Source: an uncultured Senegalimassilia sp.
GTDB lineage: Bacteria > Actinomycetota > Coriobacteriia > Coriobacteriales > Eggerthellaceae
Assembly (NCBI RefSeq): GCF_934636665.1
Contig: NZ_CAKUAT010000019.1
Coordinates: forward strand, 1-48,781
DNA length: 48,781 bases
Direction of reading: 5' to 3'
Both the position numbers and the translations under genes were made by a program. Positions 1-7,513 of the stretch are shown piece by piece; positions within the stretch are counted from its first letter, which is position 1; each line of letters starts with the position of its first letter. Below the pieces are notes generated by a model. It searched no databases. It was not told the DNA's origin and was given only the letters and a program-made list of their open reading frames with translations.

Positions 1-72
1 ACATGGCTCAGCTGGTAGAGCATCACCTTGCCAAGGTGAGGGTCGCGGGTTCGAATCCCGTTGTCCGCTCCA
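1..72 (+). tRNA. tRNA-Gly (GCC), 5' end outside the window
   Basis: The anticodon stem-loop has the loop TTGCCAA between paired TCACC and GGTGA, so the anticodon is GCC (glycine). A T-arm with the GGTTCGAATCC-type loop is present. The 3' acceptor strand TGTCCGC (62-68), discriminator T and an encoded CCA (70-72) end the gene. Only the last three bases of the 5' acceptor strand (ACA) are in the window, so about four bases are missing upstream. Confidence 0.95.
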
Positions 73-81
73 TGAATGTAT

Positions 82-111
82 AGCGACTGAGATTTCTCAG
101 TCGCTTTTTTG
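82..111 (+). terminator. Intrinsic terminator after tRNA-Gly
   Basis: An 11-bp perfect stem (AGCGACTGAGA / TCTCAGTCGCT) with a two-base tip is followed directly by a run of six T. It lies 10 nt after the tRNA CCA end. Confidence 0.93.
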
Positions 112-123
112 TTGCTTCGAATT

Positions 124-157
124 TTGCAGTCACAAACACCTGTTCGTATGATAGGAT
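124..157 (+). promoter_or_regulatory. uvrA promoter with a LexA-like SOS box in the spacer
   Basis: TTGCAG (124-129) and TATGAT (147-152) are spaced 17 nt and form a plausible sigma-70 type promoter about 42 nt upstream of the uvrA start. The spacer contains CAAACACCTGTTCG (133-146), which differs by one base from the Gram-positive/actinobacterial LexA core GAAC-N4-GTTC. uvrA is a classical SOS gene, so LexA repression of this promoter is a reasonable inference. Confidence 0.65.
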
Positions 158-194
158 ACGCGAGACACTAAGCGATTTTCAAAGGCTGGGTAGT

Positions 195-3071
195 ATGGGT
201 CAGGATTCCATTGTCATCAAGGGCGCTCGCGAGCACAATCTGAAAAACGTCGACATCACCATTCCTCGTGATAAGTTGGTTGTGATCACCGGCTTGTCGG
301 GCAGCGGCAAATCGAGCCTGGCGTTCGATACTATGTATGCCGAGGGGCAGCGACGCTACGTTGAGAGCTTGTCCAGCTATGCACGTATGTTTTTGGGTCA
401 GATGAGCAAACCTGATCTTGACAGCATCGATGGGCTCTCGCCGGCGGTGTCGATCGATCAGAAAACCACCTCGCGCAACCCTCGTTCAACGGTAGGCACT
501 ACCACTGAGATTTATGATTACCTTCGTTTGCTCTATGCTCGGGTCGGCGTTCCCCATTGCCCGGAATGCGGTCGCGTTATCAAGAAGCAGACTACCGATC
601 AGGTGACCGATGATATCTTGGCTTTGGATTCCGGTGCGAAGGCCATCATCATGGCGCCGGTTGTTGCGGGTCGCAAAGGAGAGTTCACCAAACTGTTCGC
701 GGATTTGACCCATGAGGGCTTCAGCCGTGTACGTATCGATGGCGAGATAGTGAAGCTGGATGGCCAGCCTCGTACGCTCAACAAGAAGATCAAGCACTTC
801 ATCGACGTGGTGGTCGATCGGGTGCAGCTCAAAGAGGCCGCAACCGGTCGTATCGCTGAGGCGGTGGAGCTTGCGACGAAGCTTGCGGAAGGTCGCGTGC
901 TTGTGCAGGTGCTTGGTCCTGATGGAAAGCCGCAGGGCGAAGCGGGCGGCGCTTCAAGCGGCGCAAAAGGCGGCCTTGGCGAAGGCGAGCATCTGTTCTC
1001 CCTTGCACTGGCATGCCCTGAGCACGGCCATTCCATGGACGAGCTTCAGCCGCGCGATTTCAGCTTCAATGCGCCATACGGAGCCTGTCCCGACTGCTCG
1101 GGCATCGGCAGCAGGGAAGAGGTCGACGCCAGCTTGGTGGTCCCCGATCCTTCGTTGACGCTTTCAGAGGGCGCCATCGCTCCTTTCAAGAGCGGCAACT
1201 ACTACCCTCAGGTTCTCAAAGCCGTTGCGCTGCATATGGGCTGCGATGAGAATACCCCGTGGGAAGACATGCCAAAAAAGGTTCAGAAGGCTTTGCTCGA
1301 AGGTTTGGGCGAGGAGAAGGTCAGGGTCGATTACACCACGGTCGATGGGCGCAACACCTACTGGTTCATCGAATGGGAGGGCGCTCTGGCCGCGGTTATG
1401 CGTAAATACCAGGAGGCGCAAAGCGATACGCAGCGCGAGAAGCTGCAAAGCTACTTCGCCGTCGTTCCGTGTCCTACGTGCGGTGGCAAACGCTTGAAGC
1501 CTGAGATTTTAGCGGTCACTGTGGGCGGCAAGTCCATTCACGAAGTGTGCGAGATGAGCGCTCTCGACTGTTATCGGTTCTTCAGCGACTTGCATTTCGA
1601 TGGCCAGCAAGGCGCGATTGCGAATCCTATCGCGAAGGAGATCGTTGCACGCTTGAAGTTCCTAGTGGATGTGGGCTTGGATTACCTTACCTTGGAGCGT
1701 GCTACTGCAACCCTTTCCGGCGGCGAAGCGCAGCGTATCCGTCTGGCCACGCAAATCGGCGCGGGCCTGATGGGCGTTCTTTACATTCTCGATGAACCAT
1801 CCATCGGCTTGCATCAGCGCGACAACGAACGCCTTATCGGCACGCTCGAGCATCTTCGCGATCTCGGTAACACCGTCATCGTTGTCGAGCACGACGAGGA
1901 TACCATTCGCGCCGCCGATTATGTGGTGGACATGGGCCCGGGTGCGGGCGAGCGCGGCGGTATGGTGGTTGCCGCCGGAACGCCTGAGGAAGTGGCGGCA
2001 ACGGAGGGTTCGCTAACGGCAGATTATCTTTCCGGCCGTCGCGTGATCGCCGTGCCGCAGCAGCGTCGTAAGCCCAAGCGCGGAGCTCTGAAACTTACCG
2101 GCGCATCCGAGAACAACTTGAACAATGTGACGCTGTCGGTTCCTTTCGGTACCTTCACCGTCATCACGGGCGTTTCCGGTAGCGGTAAAAGCTCGTTGAT
2201 CACCGATACGCTGGCTCCTGCCCTGGCGAATCGCGTTAACCACGCCCATAGGCGCACGGGCGCGTATCGCAAGATCACCGGGGTCGAGAATATCGACAAG
2301 GTGATCAACATCGACCAAAGCCCTATCGGCAGGACGCCTCGCAGCAATCCGGCCACGTATATCGGTCTCTGGGACGACATCCGAGCATTGTTCGCCAGCA
2401 CGCAGGAAAGCAAGGCCCACGGATACGGCCCTGGCCGATTCAGCTTCAATGTCAGCGGAGGTCGTTGCGAAGCTTGCAAGGGCGATGGGCAAATTAAGAT
2501 TGAGATGCACTTCCTCCCGGATATCTATGTGCCATGCGAGGTGTGCGAGGGTAAGCGCTACAATCGCGAAACCCTGCAGGTCACATATCGAGGCAAGAAC
2601 ATCTCCGAGGTGCTCGACATGACGGTCGAGGATGCCTTACTGTTCTTCGAGAACATTCCCGGAATCAAGCGTAAGCTTCAAACGCTTTTCGATGTGGGGC
2701 TCGGATATATCCGTTTGGGGCAGCCGGCTACAACGCTTTCCGGCGGCGAGGCTCAGCGCGTGAAGCTGGCAAGCGAGCTGCATCGTCGCCAGACCGGCAA
2801 AACGTTCTATATATTGGACGAACCTACCACCGGGTTGCATTTCGAGGATGTGCGGCAGTTGCTCGTGGTTCTTCAGCGCTTGGTGGATGCGGGAAACACG
2901 GTGCTCGTCATCGAGCACAACCTGGATGTCATCAAAAGCGCCGACCATATCGTCGATCTGGGGCCGGAAGGCGGCGAGCGCGGCGGTACCGTGGTGGCCG
3001 AGGGAACCCCGGAGCACGTAGCTACTGTGAAGGAGAGTTATACGGGCCGATTCCTTGCCCGCATGTTGTAG
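195..3071 (+). CDS. uvrA: Excinuclease ABC subunit A (UvrA)
   Basis: UvrA is the damage-recognition ATPase of nucleotide excision repair. It loads UvrB on lesions in the cytoplasm. The 958-residue protein has the full family length. It shows two ABC cassettes: Walker A GLSGSGKSS at residues 33-41 and GVSGSGKSS in the second half, with signatures LSGGEAQRIRLA and LSGGEAQRVKLA, each followed by ILDEPSIGLH or ILDEPTTGLH. Zinc-finger cysteines are visible as CPECG, CPDCSG, CPTCGGKR and the C-terminal CEAC...CEVC pair. The ATG at 195 has AAAGG nine bases upstream. Two hairpins end the unit. The promoter carries a LexA-like box, so SOS induction is likely. uvrB and uvrC are not in the window. Confidence 0.98.
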   Translation: MGQDSIVIKGAREHNLKNVDITIPRDKLVVITGLSGSGKSSLAFDTMYAEGQRRYVESLSSYARMFLGQMSKPDLDSIDGLSPAVSIDQKTTSRNPRSTVGTTTEIYDYLRLLYARVGVPHCPECGRVIKKQTTDQVTDDILALDSGAKAIIMAPVVAGRKGEFTKLFADLTHEGFSRVRIDGEIVKLDGQPRTLNKKIKHFIDVVVDRVQLKEAATGRIAEAVELATKLAEGRVLVQVLGPDGKPQGEAGGASSGAKGGLGEGEHLFSLALACPEHGHSMDELQPRDFSFNAPYGACPDCSGIGSREEVDASLVVPDPSLTLSEGAIAPFKSGNYYPQVLKAVALHMGCDENTPWEDMPKKVQKALLEGLGEEKVRVDYTTVDGRNTYWFIEWEGALAAVMRKYQEAQSDTQREKLQSYFAVVPCPTCGGKRLKPEILAVTVGGKSIHEVCEMSALDCYRFFSDLHFDGQQGAIANPIAKEIVARLKFLVDVGLDYLTLERATATLSGGEAQRIRLATQIGAGLMGVLYILDEPSIGLHQRDNERLIGTLEHLRDLGNTVIVVEHDEDTIRAADYVVDMGPGAGERGGMVVAAGTPEEVAATEGSLTADYLSGRRVIAVPQQRRKPKRGALKLTGASENNLNNVTLSVPFGTFTVITGVSGSGKSSLITDTLAPALANRVNHAHRRTGAYRKITGVENIDKVINIDQSPIGRTPRSNPATYIGLWDDIRALFASTQESKAHGYGPGRFSFNVSGGRCEACKGDGQIKIEMHFLPDIYVPCEVCEGKRYNRETLQVTYRGKNISEVLDMTVEDALLFFENIPGIKRKLQTLFDVGLGYIRLGQPATTLSGGEAQRVKLASELHRRQTGKTFYILDEPTTGLHFEDVRQLLVVLQRLVDAGNTVLVIEHNLDVIKSADHIVDLGPEGGERGGTVVAEGTPEHVATVKESYTGRFLARML

Positions 3072-3090
3072 AATAGCCTTGTAACATTGC

Positions 3091-3119
3091 GACGCCTGCC
3101 GATTTCGGTGGGCGTCTTT
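3091..3119 (+). terminator. Hairpin terminator after uvrA
   Basis: An 11-bp stem from GACGCC to GGCGTC, with two G-T wobbles and an ATTT loop, is followed by TTTG. It starts 20 nt after the uvrA stop codon. Confidence 0.7.
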
Positions 3120-3133
3120 GACGCTAAAGAAGC

Positions 3134-3163
3134 AAAACCCGTCTCCGTGCAAGAGGCGGGTTT
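3134..3163 (+). terminator. Second hairpin between uvrA and the transporter gene
   Basis: AAACCCGTCT (from 3135) pairs with AGGCGGGTTT over 10 bp and is followed by CTTATTC, a weak T-tail. It may be a back-up terminator for uvrA, or a structured leader of the following gene, whose Shine-Dalgarno starts at 3171. Confidence 0.55.
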
Positions 3164-3187
3164 CTTATTCAGGAAGGAGCGGTAGGG

Positions 3188-4741
3188 GTGCATCAAGGAG
3201 CGGCTTTGCGGGGCGGGCATATGATGCGTGGTATCGTCTGCGCATTGGCAGGGTCCGTTTGCTGGGGCTTTTCCGGCACGTGCGCCCAGCTGCTTATGGG
3301 CGATTACGGCGCGTCGGCCTATTGGATCACGTGCGTGCGCATGCTCATCTCCGCGGTGTTCTTCCTCGGTGTCGTGTTCGTGAAGGATTGGCGCTCTTTG
3401 GGGGCTCTGTTCCGCGATTGGCGTTCCATGGTCAGCATCGCGGCGTTCTCCATTTTTGGAATCGCGCTATGCCAGGTGAGCTATTTCAGCGTTATCCATC
3501 ATACGAGCGCTGGCGTGGGCACCACCATCGAGCAGCTTGGTTTGGTGCTCATCATGTTGTGGACGTGCTTGCGCAAGCGCCGTTTTCCCAACCCCCGCGA
3601 GGTGTTGGGGCTCGTGTTCGCCATGGCAGGGCTCGTCATTATCGCCACGCAGGGCGATCTTTCCCGTTTGGCGTTGTCTCAGCAGGGTTGCTTCTGGGGC
3701 ATGGTGTCGGCTGTAGCGTTGGCTTTGTATACCCTTATGCCCGTGAAGGTGCTTGCCAAATGGGGTTCGATGATGGTCACGGGGTTCGCCATGCTGTTCG
3801 GCGGCGTTGTTCTCACACCTGTGGTGCGCCCTTGGGAAGTTCCTGTTCAGCTCACACCCGGGTTCCTGATCATCTTCGCGGCCGTTATCGTGGTGGGCAC
3901 CTGCGCTGCATATATGCTGTATCTGCAGGGTATCAATGATTGCGGTCCGGTCAAAGCCGGCCTTTTGTGCGCTGCTGAGCCGGTGTCGGCTATGGTGCTT
4001 TCGGTGATATGGTTGCGCAGTGCGGTCAGCAGTTGGGATGTCGCCGGCTGCGCATGCATTCTCGTGATGATCGTCCTGGTCACCGAGTTCGAGCCGAAGC
4101 GGGAGGGTGCTGAATCCCGGGTCGAGATAGCGGGCGTGGAGGCGTCGCCTCTTCCTCAAGATCCGCCGGTATTCGCGGGTCGGGCCTCGGTGCTCGGGTA
4201 TTACGGCAGCCGCCCTGCGACCTTGGCCGATATCGACCGCGTGGAGGCCCTGCTTGATGAAGGGCATCGCGCTTTTACGGAAATGGGCATTGATGAGGGC
4301 AAGTATAAGAAATACCCGTCCACGCGCCGTTTGACCCGCAGTATCAAAAACGGTTCCACATATGTGGTGGAGAATGCTCAAGGCCAGTTGATCGCGGTGT
4401 TCGCCGTCTCCTTCGAGCCGGATAAGAATTACGAGCGCGGCATCAAGGGCGAATGGATCACCGACGCCGGTGCATCTCCGCAGCAGTATGCCGAATTGCA
4501 TTGGGTTGTCGTCGACAAGCCGGTTCGCAGACGCGGCGTCGGGTCGTTCATCATCGATAACGCTTGCCGTATCGCACGCGAAGGCGGCCGCGTAAGCGTG
4601 CGAGCCGATATCTATCCGGAGAACGAGCCGATGCGCTGGTTGCTTGAAACGCGTGGTTTCACGTTTTGCGGGACCATTCAGGTGCGTGATACGTTCGGGC
4701 GGGAGAAGGCGCGTTCTGCCTATGAGCTGTGCTTCAGGTAA
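3188..4741 (+). CDS. EamA/DMT-family transporter fused to a C-terminal GNAT acetyltransferase domain
   Basis: Residues about 12-300 form a ten-helix drug/metabolite transporter of the EamA (RhaT-like) type, with two repeated five-helix halves. EamA proteins usually end near 300 residues. Here the chain continues to 517. Residues about 335-517 form a GNAT N-acetyltransferase, with the acetyl-CoA loop RRRGVGSFI and the tail motif ENEPMRWLLETRGF. The transporter should sit in the inner membrane with the GNAT domain in the cytoplasm, so export may be coupled to acetylation of the same compound (inference). GTG 3188 is chosen because AGGAAGGAG (3171-3179) sits 8 nt upstream. ATG 3221 is possible but has no site. 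The next gene is a paralogue of the GNAT half. The substrate is unknown. Confidence 0.88.
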   Translation: MHQGAALRGGHMMRGIVCALAGSVCWGFSGTCAQLLMGDYGASAYWITCVRMLISAVFFLGVVFVKDWRSLGALFRDWRSMVSIAAFSIFGIALCQVSYFSVIHHTSAGVGTTIEQLGLVLIMLWTCLRKRRFPNPREVLGLVFAMAGLVIIATQGDLSRLALSQQGCFWGMVSAVALALYTLMPVKVLAKWGSMMVTGFAMLFGGVVLTPVVRPWEVPVQLTPGFLIIFAAVIVVGTCAAYMLYLQGINDCGPVKAGLLCAAEPVSAMVLSVIWLRSAVSSWDVAGCACILVMIVLVTEFEPKREGAESRVEIAGVEASPLPQDPPVFAGRASVLGYYGSRPATLADIDRVEALLDEGHRAFTEMGIDEGKYKKYPSTRRLTRSIKNGSTYVVENAQGQLIAVFAVSFEPDKNYERGIKGEWITDAGASPQQYAELHWVVVDKPVRRRGVGSFIIDNACRIAREGGRVSVRADIYPENEPMRWLLETRGFTFCGTIQVRDTFGREKARSAYELCFR

Positions 4742-4786
4742 GTCGGGAGAGGCCGGCGGATCTGTTTGGGTCAGCGTCGTTTTGCC

Positions 4787-4822
4787 GGCAACCCAGATTT
4801 CGTTGCAAATTGTGGGTTGCCA
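4787..4822. repeat. Inverted repeat between the two GNAT genes
   Basis: GGCAACCCA (4787-4795) pairs with TGGGTTGCC (4814-4822), and ATTT/AAAT extends the stem inward. No T-run follows, so it could be a weak terminator, an mRNA-stabilising hairpin or an operator. It lies in the 175-bp gap that also holds the start region of the next gene. Confidence 0.5.
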
Positions 4823-4916
4823 ACCACTTGTAGACGTTTACCATTGCTGAGGGTGTTTCGCATCATCGGTGCGAGAAGGGGAAGAGCCGCGTCGACGGCT
4901 GAAAGCGAGGATATCC

Positions 4917-5450
4917 ATGACATTGCAGTTTCGCATTGCCGACGTTGGCGACTTCGATGGCATCTGGGCCGTGCTTATGGACGGCAAGGCCGCGCTCGGT
5001 CGACTTGGCATCGATCAGTGGCAAGGTGCTTATCCTACGAAGCAAATCGTGCGAGATGATATCGAAGCCGGTCACTCCTATGTACTCGAAGAGGACGGCG
5101 AGGTGCTCGCTACCACCGTCATCGGCTTCACCGGCGAACCGGTTTACGATTCTATCGAGGGCGCATGGTTGACGGCATCCGACTCGAGCGATCCTCGATA
5201 TGCCGTGTTGCATCGCGTTGCGGTTGCGCAAGGCCATGGCGGCAAGGGTCTTGGTCGCAATTTGCTGCAATCCGCCGAGCCTGTTGCCCGTCAACACGGC
5301 TGCGAGAGCCTGCGTATCGAAACGCATCCGGGCAACATCCCTATGCTCAAGCTCATAGAACGATGCGGCTTCAGTCGTTGCGGCATCGTGCATATCAGCC
5401 ATGCGGAAGGCGCTTCCACCGACCGCGTCGCGTTCGAGAAGTTACTCTAA
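4917..5450 (+). CDS. GNAT-family N-acetyltransferase
   Basis: This 177-residue protein is a single GNAT domain that would transfer an acetyl group from acetyl-CoA to an amine. The acetyl-CoA binding segment is visible as GHGGKGLGRNLL, and the conserved end as NIPMLKLIERCGF. It aligns along its whole length with the GNAT half of the preceding fusion. Shared positions include GID...YPT/S, SYV.E..G, EGAWLT/KGEWIT, P.YA.LH.V and R/KG.G, so the two arose by duplication. ATG 4917 is preferred over upstream codons because GCGAGG lies six bases before it. It is probably co-regulated with the upstream gene. The acceptor substrate cannot be predicted. Confidence 0.9.
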   Translation: MTLQFRIADVGDFDGIWAVLMDGKAALGRLGIDQWQGAYPTKQIVRDDIEAGHSYVLEEDGEVLATTVIGFTGEPVYDSIEGAWLTASDSSDPRYAVLHRVAVAQGHGGKGLGRNLLQSAEPVARQHGCESLRIETHPGNIPMLKLIERCGFSRCGIVHISHAEGASTDRVAFEKLL

Positions 5451-5515
5451 CGCAGGCTTTTCTGTAAACTCTGCGCGTGTGCCCGCGGGGTACGGGCGGT
5501 TTGCAGGGCATTCAC

Positions 5516-5529
5516 TATACTTGAACCTA
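5516..5529 (+). promoter_or_regulatory. Probable -10 box giving a leaderless start
   Basis: TATACT (5516-5521) ends exactly 7 nt before the ATG at 5529, and no Shine-Dalgarno precedes the ATG. Transcription would therefore begin at or next to the start codon. There is no convincing -35. Confidence 0.5.
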
Positions 5530-6635
5530 TGTCTAACGGAACTCGTGAAAAACAAGCGCTCGGCGTATTCCTTATCCTGATCGTGCTCAGTACGTTCGGG
5601 ATTGCCTGGTATATGGTTGCAGGGCATTCATGGAACGTCGCCGCATCTTCCATCGATGAGAAGGTGGGCCAGATGGAAGGGTATACCTCCATCGTATATG
5701 CAGGCACGCTTCCCGTGCGGGCGGATGCGAAGACGCTCGATTCTCAAAACGGTTCCGATGCGCAGGTCGAAGACGCAACGGGTTCTGCAGATACCGCTGA
5801 AAAGGCCGACGAAGGTGTTTCGGGCTCCCAGATCGCCTCCGATTCGTCCAGCTCTTCTGATGCGGCAGCTTCGGCTTCGTCGTCTTCTGGCGGCAGCGCT
5901 GCTTCATCGTCCGAGGACGAGAGCATATCCGTGAACGGTGGTTCCTCGAGTGCCGGCTCGAGTGCCAGCTCCAGCACCAACTCCAACAAATCCAGCTCCT
6001 CGAAGGCTGCTTCGGGGTCTTCCAAGAAGGCCGATGACCTTGCTGGTCAAACGCATAACAACGAGGCATCCGGCTTGACGTCCGATGTCGGCAGCGTTGC
6101 GGCGCCTGTCCCCGATACCTCCGAACAGGACGATAGCGAATCCGATCGAACTTCGGACGACGCTACGGTTCTGAAGGCTGCTACCGTCCGTGGCGGTATG
6201 GATGTCGCCAAGAGCCAGCCGGTCGCGCCTGAGCAGGTTCAGGCCAATTATGAGGAGAAGGGCGCCACGGTGTTGGTGCTCGATACGGCCGACCCGTCTC
6301 TATACAGCGATGGCGTTATTCTCAAGCGCGGCTCGAAGCGCATCGGCGTGTTCTCCGTCGACGTGCCGCTTTCCGAAAAGGCTGCCGAAGCGCGAGTCAA
6401 ATACTTCCGCGATTGCAAGGTCGATCTTGTCGTATGCATCTCGTCGGTTCGCACCTATGTGCGCAACCTCCAGGGCGCCGACATCGTGATCACACTGCAG
6501 GATGAGGAAGTGTCCACGATGGGCGGTAACTCCAACGGGTCCTTTTTCGTGAACGCGCCTCACGTGGATAGCGTCGGGGCCATTCTGGTGTCTCCGAGCA
6601 ACGTCGTGTCCGGAAAGGTCATCGAAAGCCTGTAG
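5529..6635 (+). CDS. Membrane-anchored Ser-rich protein with a degenerate phosphoesterase-like C-terminal domain
   Basis: This 368-residue protein is not a recognised family member over its whole length. Residues about 11-30 are a single hydrophobic helix, likely a signal-anchor with the rest outside the cell. Residues about 70-200 are a low-complexity linker very rich in Ser, Ala, Asp and Lys. Residues about 241-368 resemble the metallophosphoesterase half of 5'-nucleotidases (KRIGVFSVDVP, VDLVVCISS, ADIVITLQD, NGSFFVNAP, VGAILVS). However, the metal-binding SH and GHTH motifs of that family read ISSVR and TLQDEE, so catalysis is doubtful. That assignment is an inference from pattern, not a search. 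The function may be binding or cell-surface related. The ATG has no ribosome site, and a -10 box lies 7 nt upstream. Confidence 0.75.
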   Translation: MSNGTREKQALGVFLILIVLSTFGIAWYMVAGHSWNVAASSIDEKVGQMEGYTSIVYAGTLPVRADAKTLDSQNGSDAQVEDATGSADTAEKADEGVSGSQIASDSSSSSDAAASASSSSGGSAASSSEDESISVNGGSSSAGSSASSSTNSNKSSSSKAASGSSKKADDLAGQTHNNEASGLTSDVGSVAAPVPDTSEQDDSESDRTSDDATVLKAATVRGGMDVAKSQPVAPEQVQANYEEKGATVLVLDTADPSLYSDGVILKRGSKRIGVFSVDVPLSEKAAEARVKYFRDCKVDLVVCISSVRTYVRNLQGADIVITLQDEEVSTMGGNSNGSFFVNAPHVDSVGAILVSPSNVVSGKVIESL

Positions 6636-7513
6636 CCGGCAGGTTGCTTACTTCTTTTGCCCTTTCTTTCGTTGGGCGTCGTTCGTATTCTTCTGGGTTC
6701 TGTTGCTTGCCGAGCATTGCTTACATTGCCTCGCTATCATTTGCGGTTGATTCGCCTTGTTGCCACCTGACTGACCTCGATGCGTGCAAGGGGTCTGTCG
6801 TGTCGCTTCGTGGCATTGTCTCTAACGTCCCGGACAGTTTTTCGGTTTTAGCCTCAGGGACCCATCGTGTCTCACAGCCGCGCTGCGTCTGGGTTTTGCG
6901 GGGAAGCTTTCTAGCATTGCTTTGGTGACTTAACGGGCCGCGGATGGTGCTGCGCCAACTGCGATTGCGGAACCGTTTTCGTGAGTTTAGCCCCTGCCTC
7001 GCATATGCCATCAAGCGCATTCTTGACTTAAAATATGCAATTTCAGAACGCCACGATGCAGGAATTTCGTCCAATGATGAGGTGCTTTCGTGTCGGTATC
7101 TCTTCGAACCGCTTGGAAGCTGATATGAATCGGTTTTCAAATAAGTAAACATATAACGATAAGTGTCTAATTATCAGTATTTAACCCAATTTCTGTAATA
7201 GGAATATCTGAGCAATTCCAAGCATTTATATAGGTAAAAATAGACAAACCAGCAGAATAGTCCAACAATATTCGACCCGTTTGAGGTTATTTGTTCCAAA
7301 TGAGTGTATTTGTGCACCATTTGGCGGAATGGTGTCAGTTTCGTATCAAATTATGCATTAGCATGAATGGGTATCCGTATGCGCACGATGCGGATGCGCG
7401 ATGCGTCGCCCCGGCGCCTTCTCCCCGCAGCCTCCAATCGGCAAGAGGGCACGGTGGGCGGTTTCGCATCGGTTTTAGACGAGTGCAAGACGAGTAGGAA
7501 AGGAGTGAGGGGC
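6636..7513. other. 878-bp non-coding region upstream of the formate dehydrogenase operon, with an AT-rich tract
   Basis: I see no convincing gene here. Base composition drops sharply at 7141-7320 (57 G/C of 180, about 32%), against well over 55% around it. Near the fdnG-proximal end are the dyads CCAAATG...CATTTGG (7296-7324) and CACCATTTGGCGGAATGGTG (7315-7334). A minus-strand ORF of 143 codons (6721-7152) has no ribosome site and no recognisable domain. The stretch probably holds the promoter and operators of fdnGHI and perhaps decayed DNA. Confidence 0.6.
7315..7334. promoter_or_regulatory. Candidate operator dyad upstream of fdnG
   Basis: CACCATT and AATGGTG are perfect 7-bp inverted arms separated by six bases, at the edge of the AT-rich tract and 180 bp before the fdnG start. 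The size and symmetry fit a dimeric regulator. The regulator is unknown. Confidence 0.4.

Noticed and set aside
6721..7152. 143-codon minus-strand ORF in the gap before fdnG
   Set aside because: No ribosome site, no recognisable domain, low-complexity Arg/Ser-rich translation. Kept only as an unexplained region.
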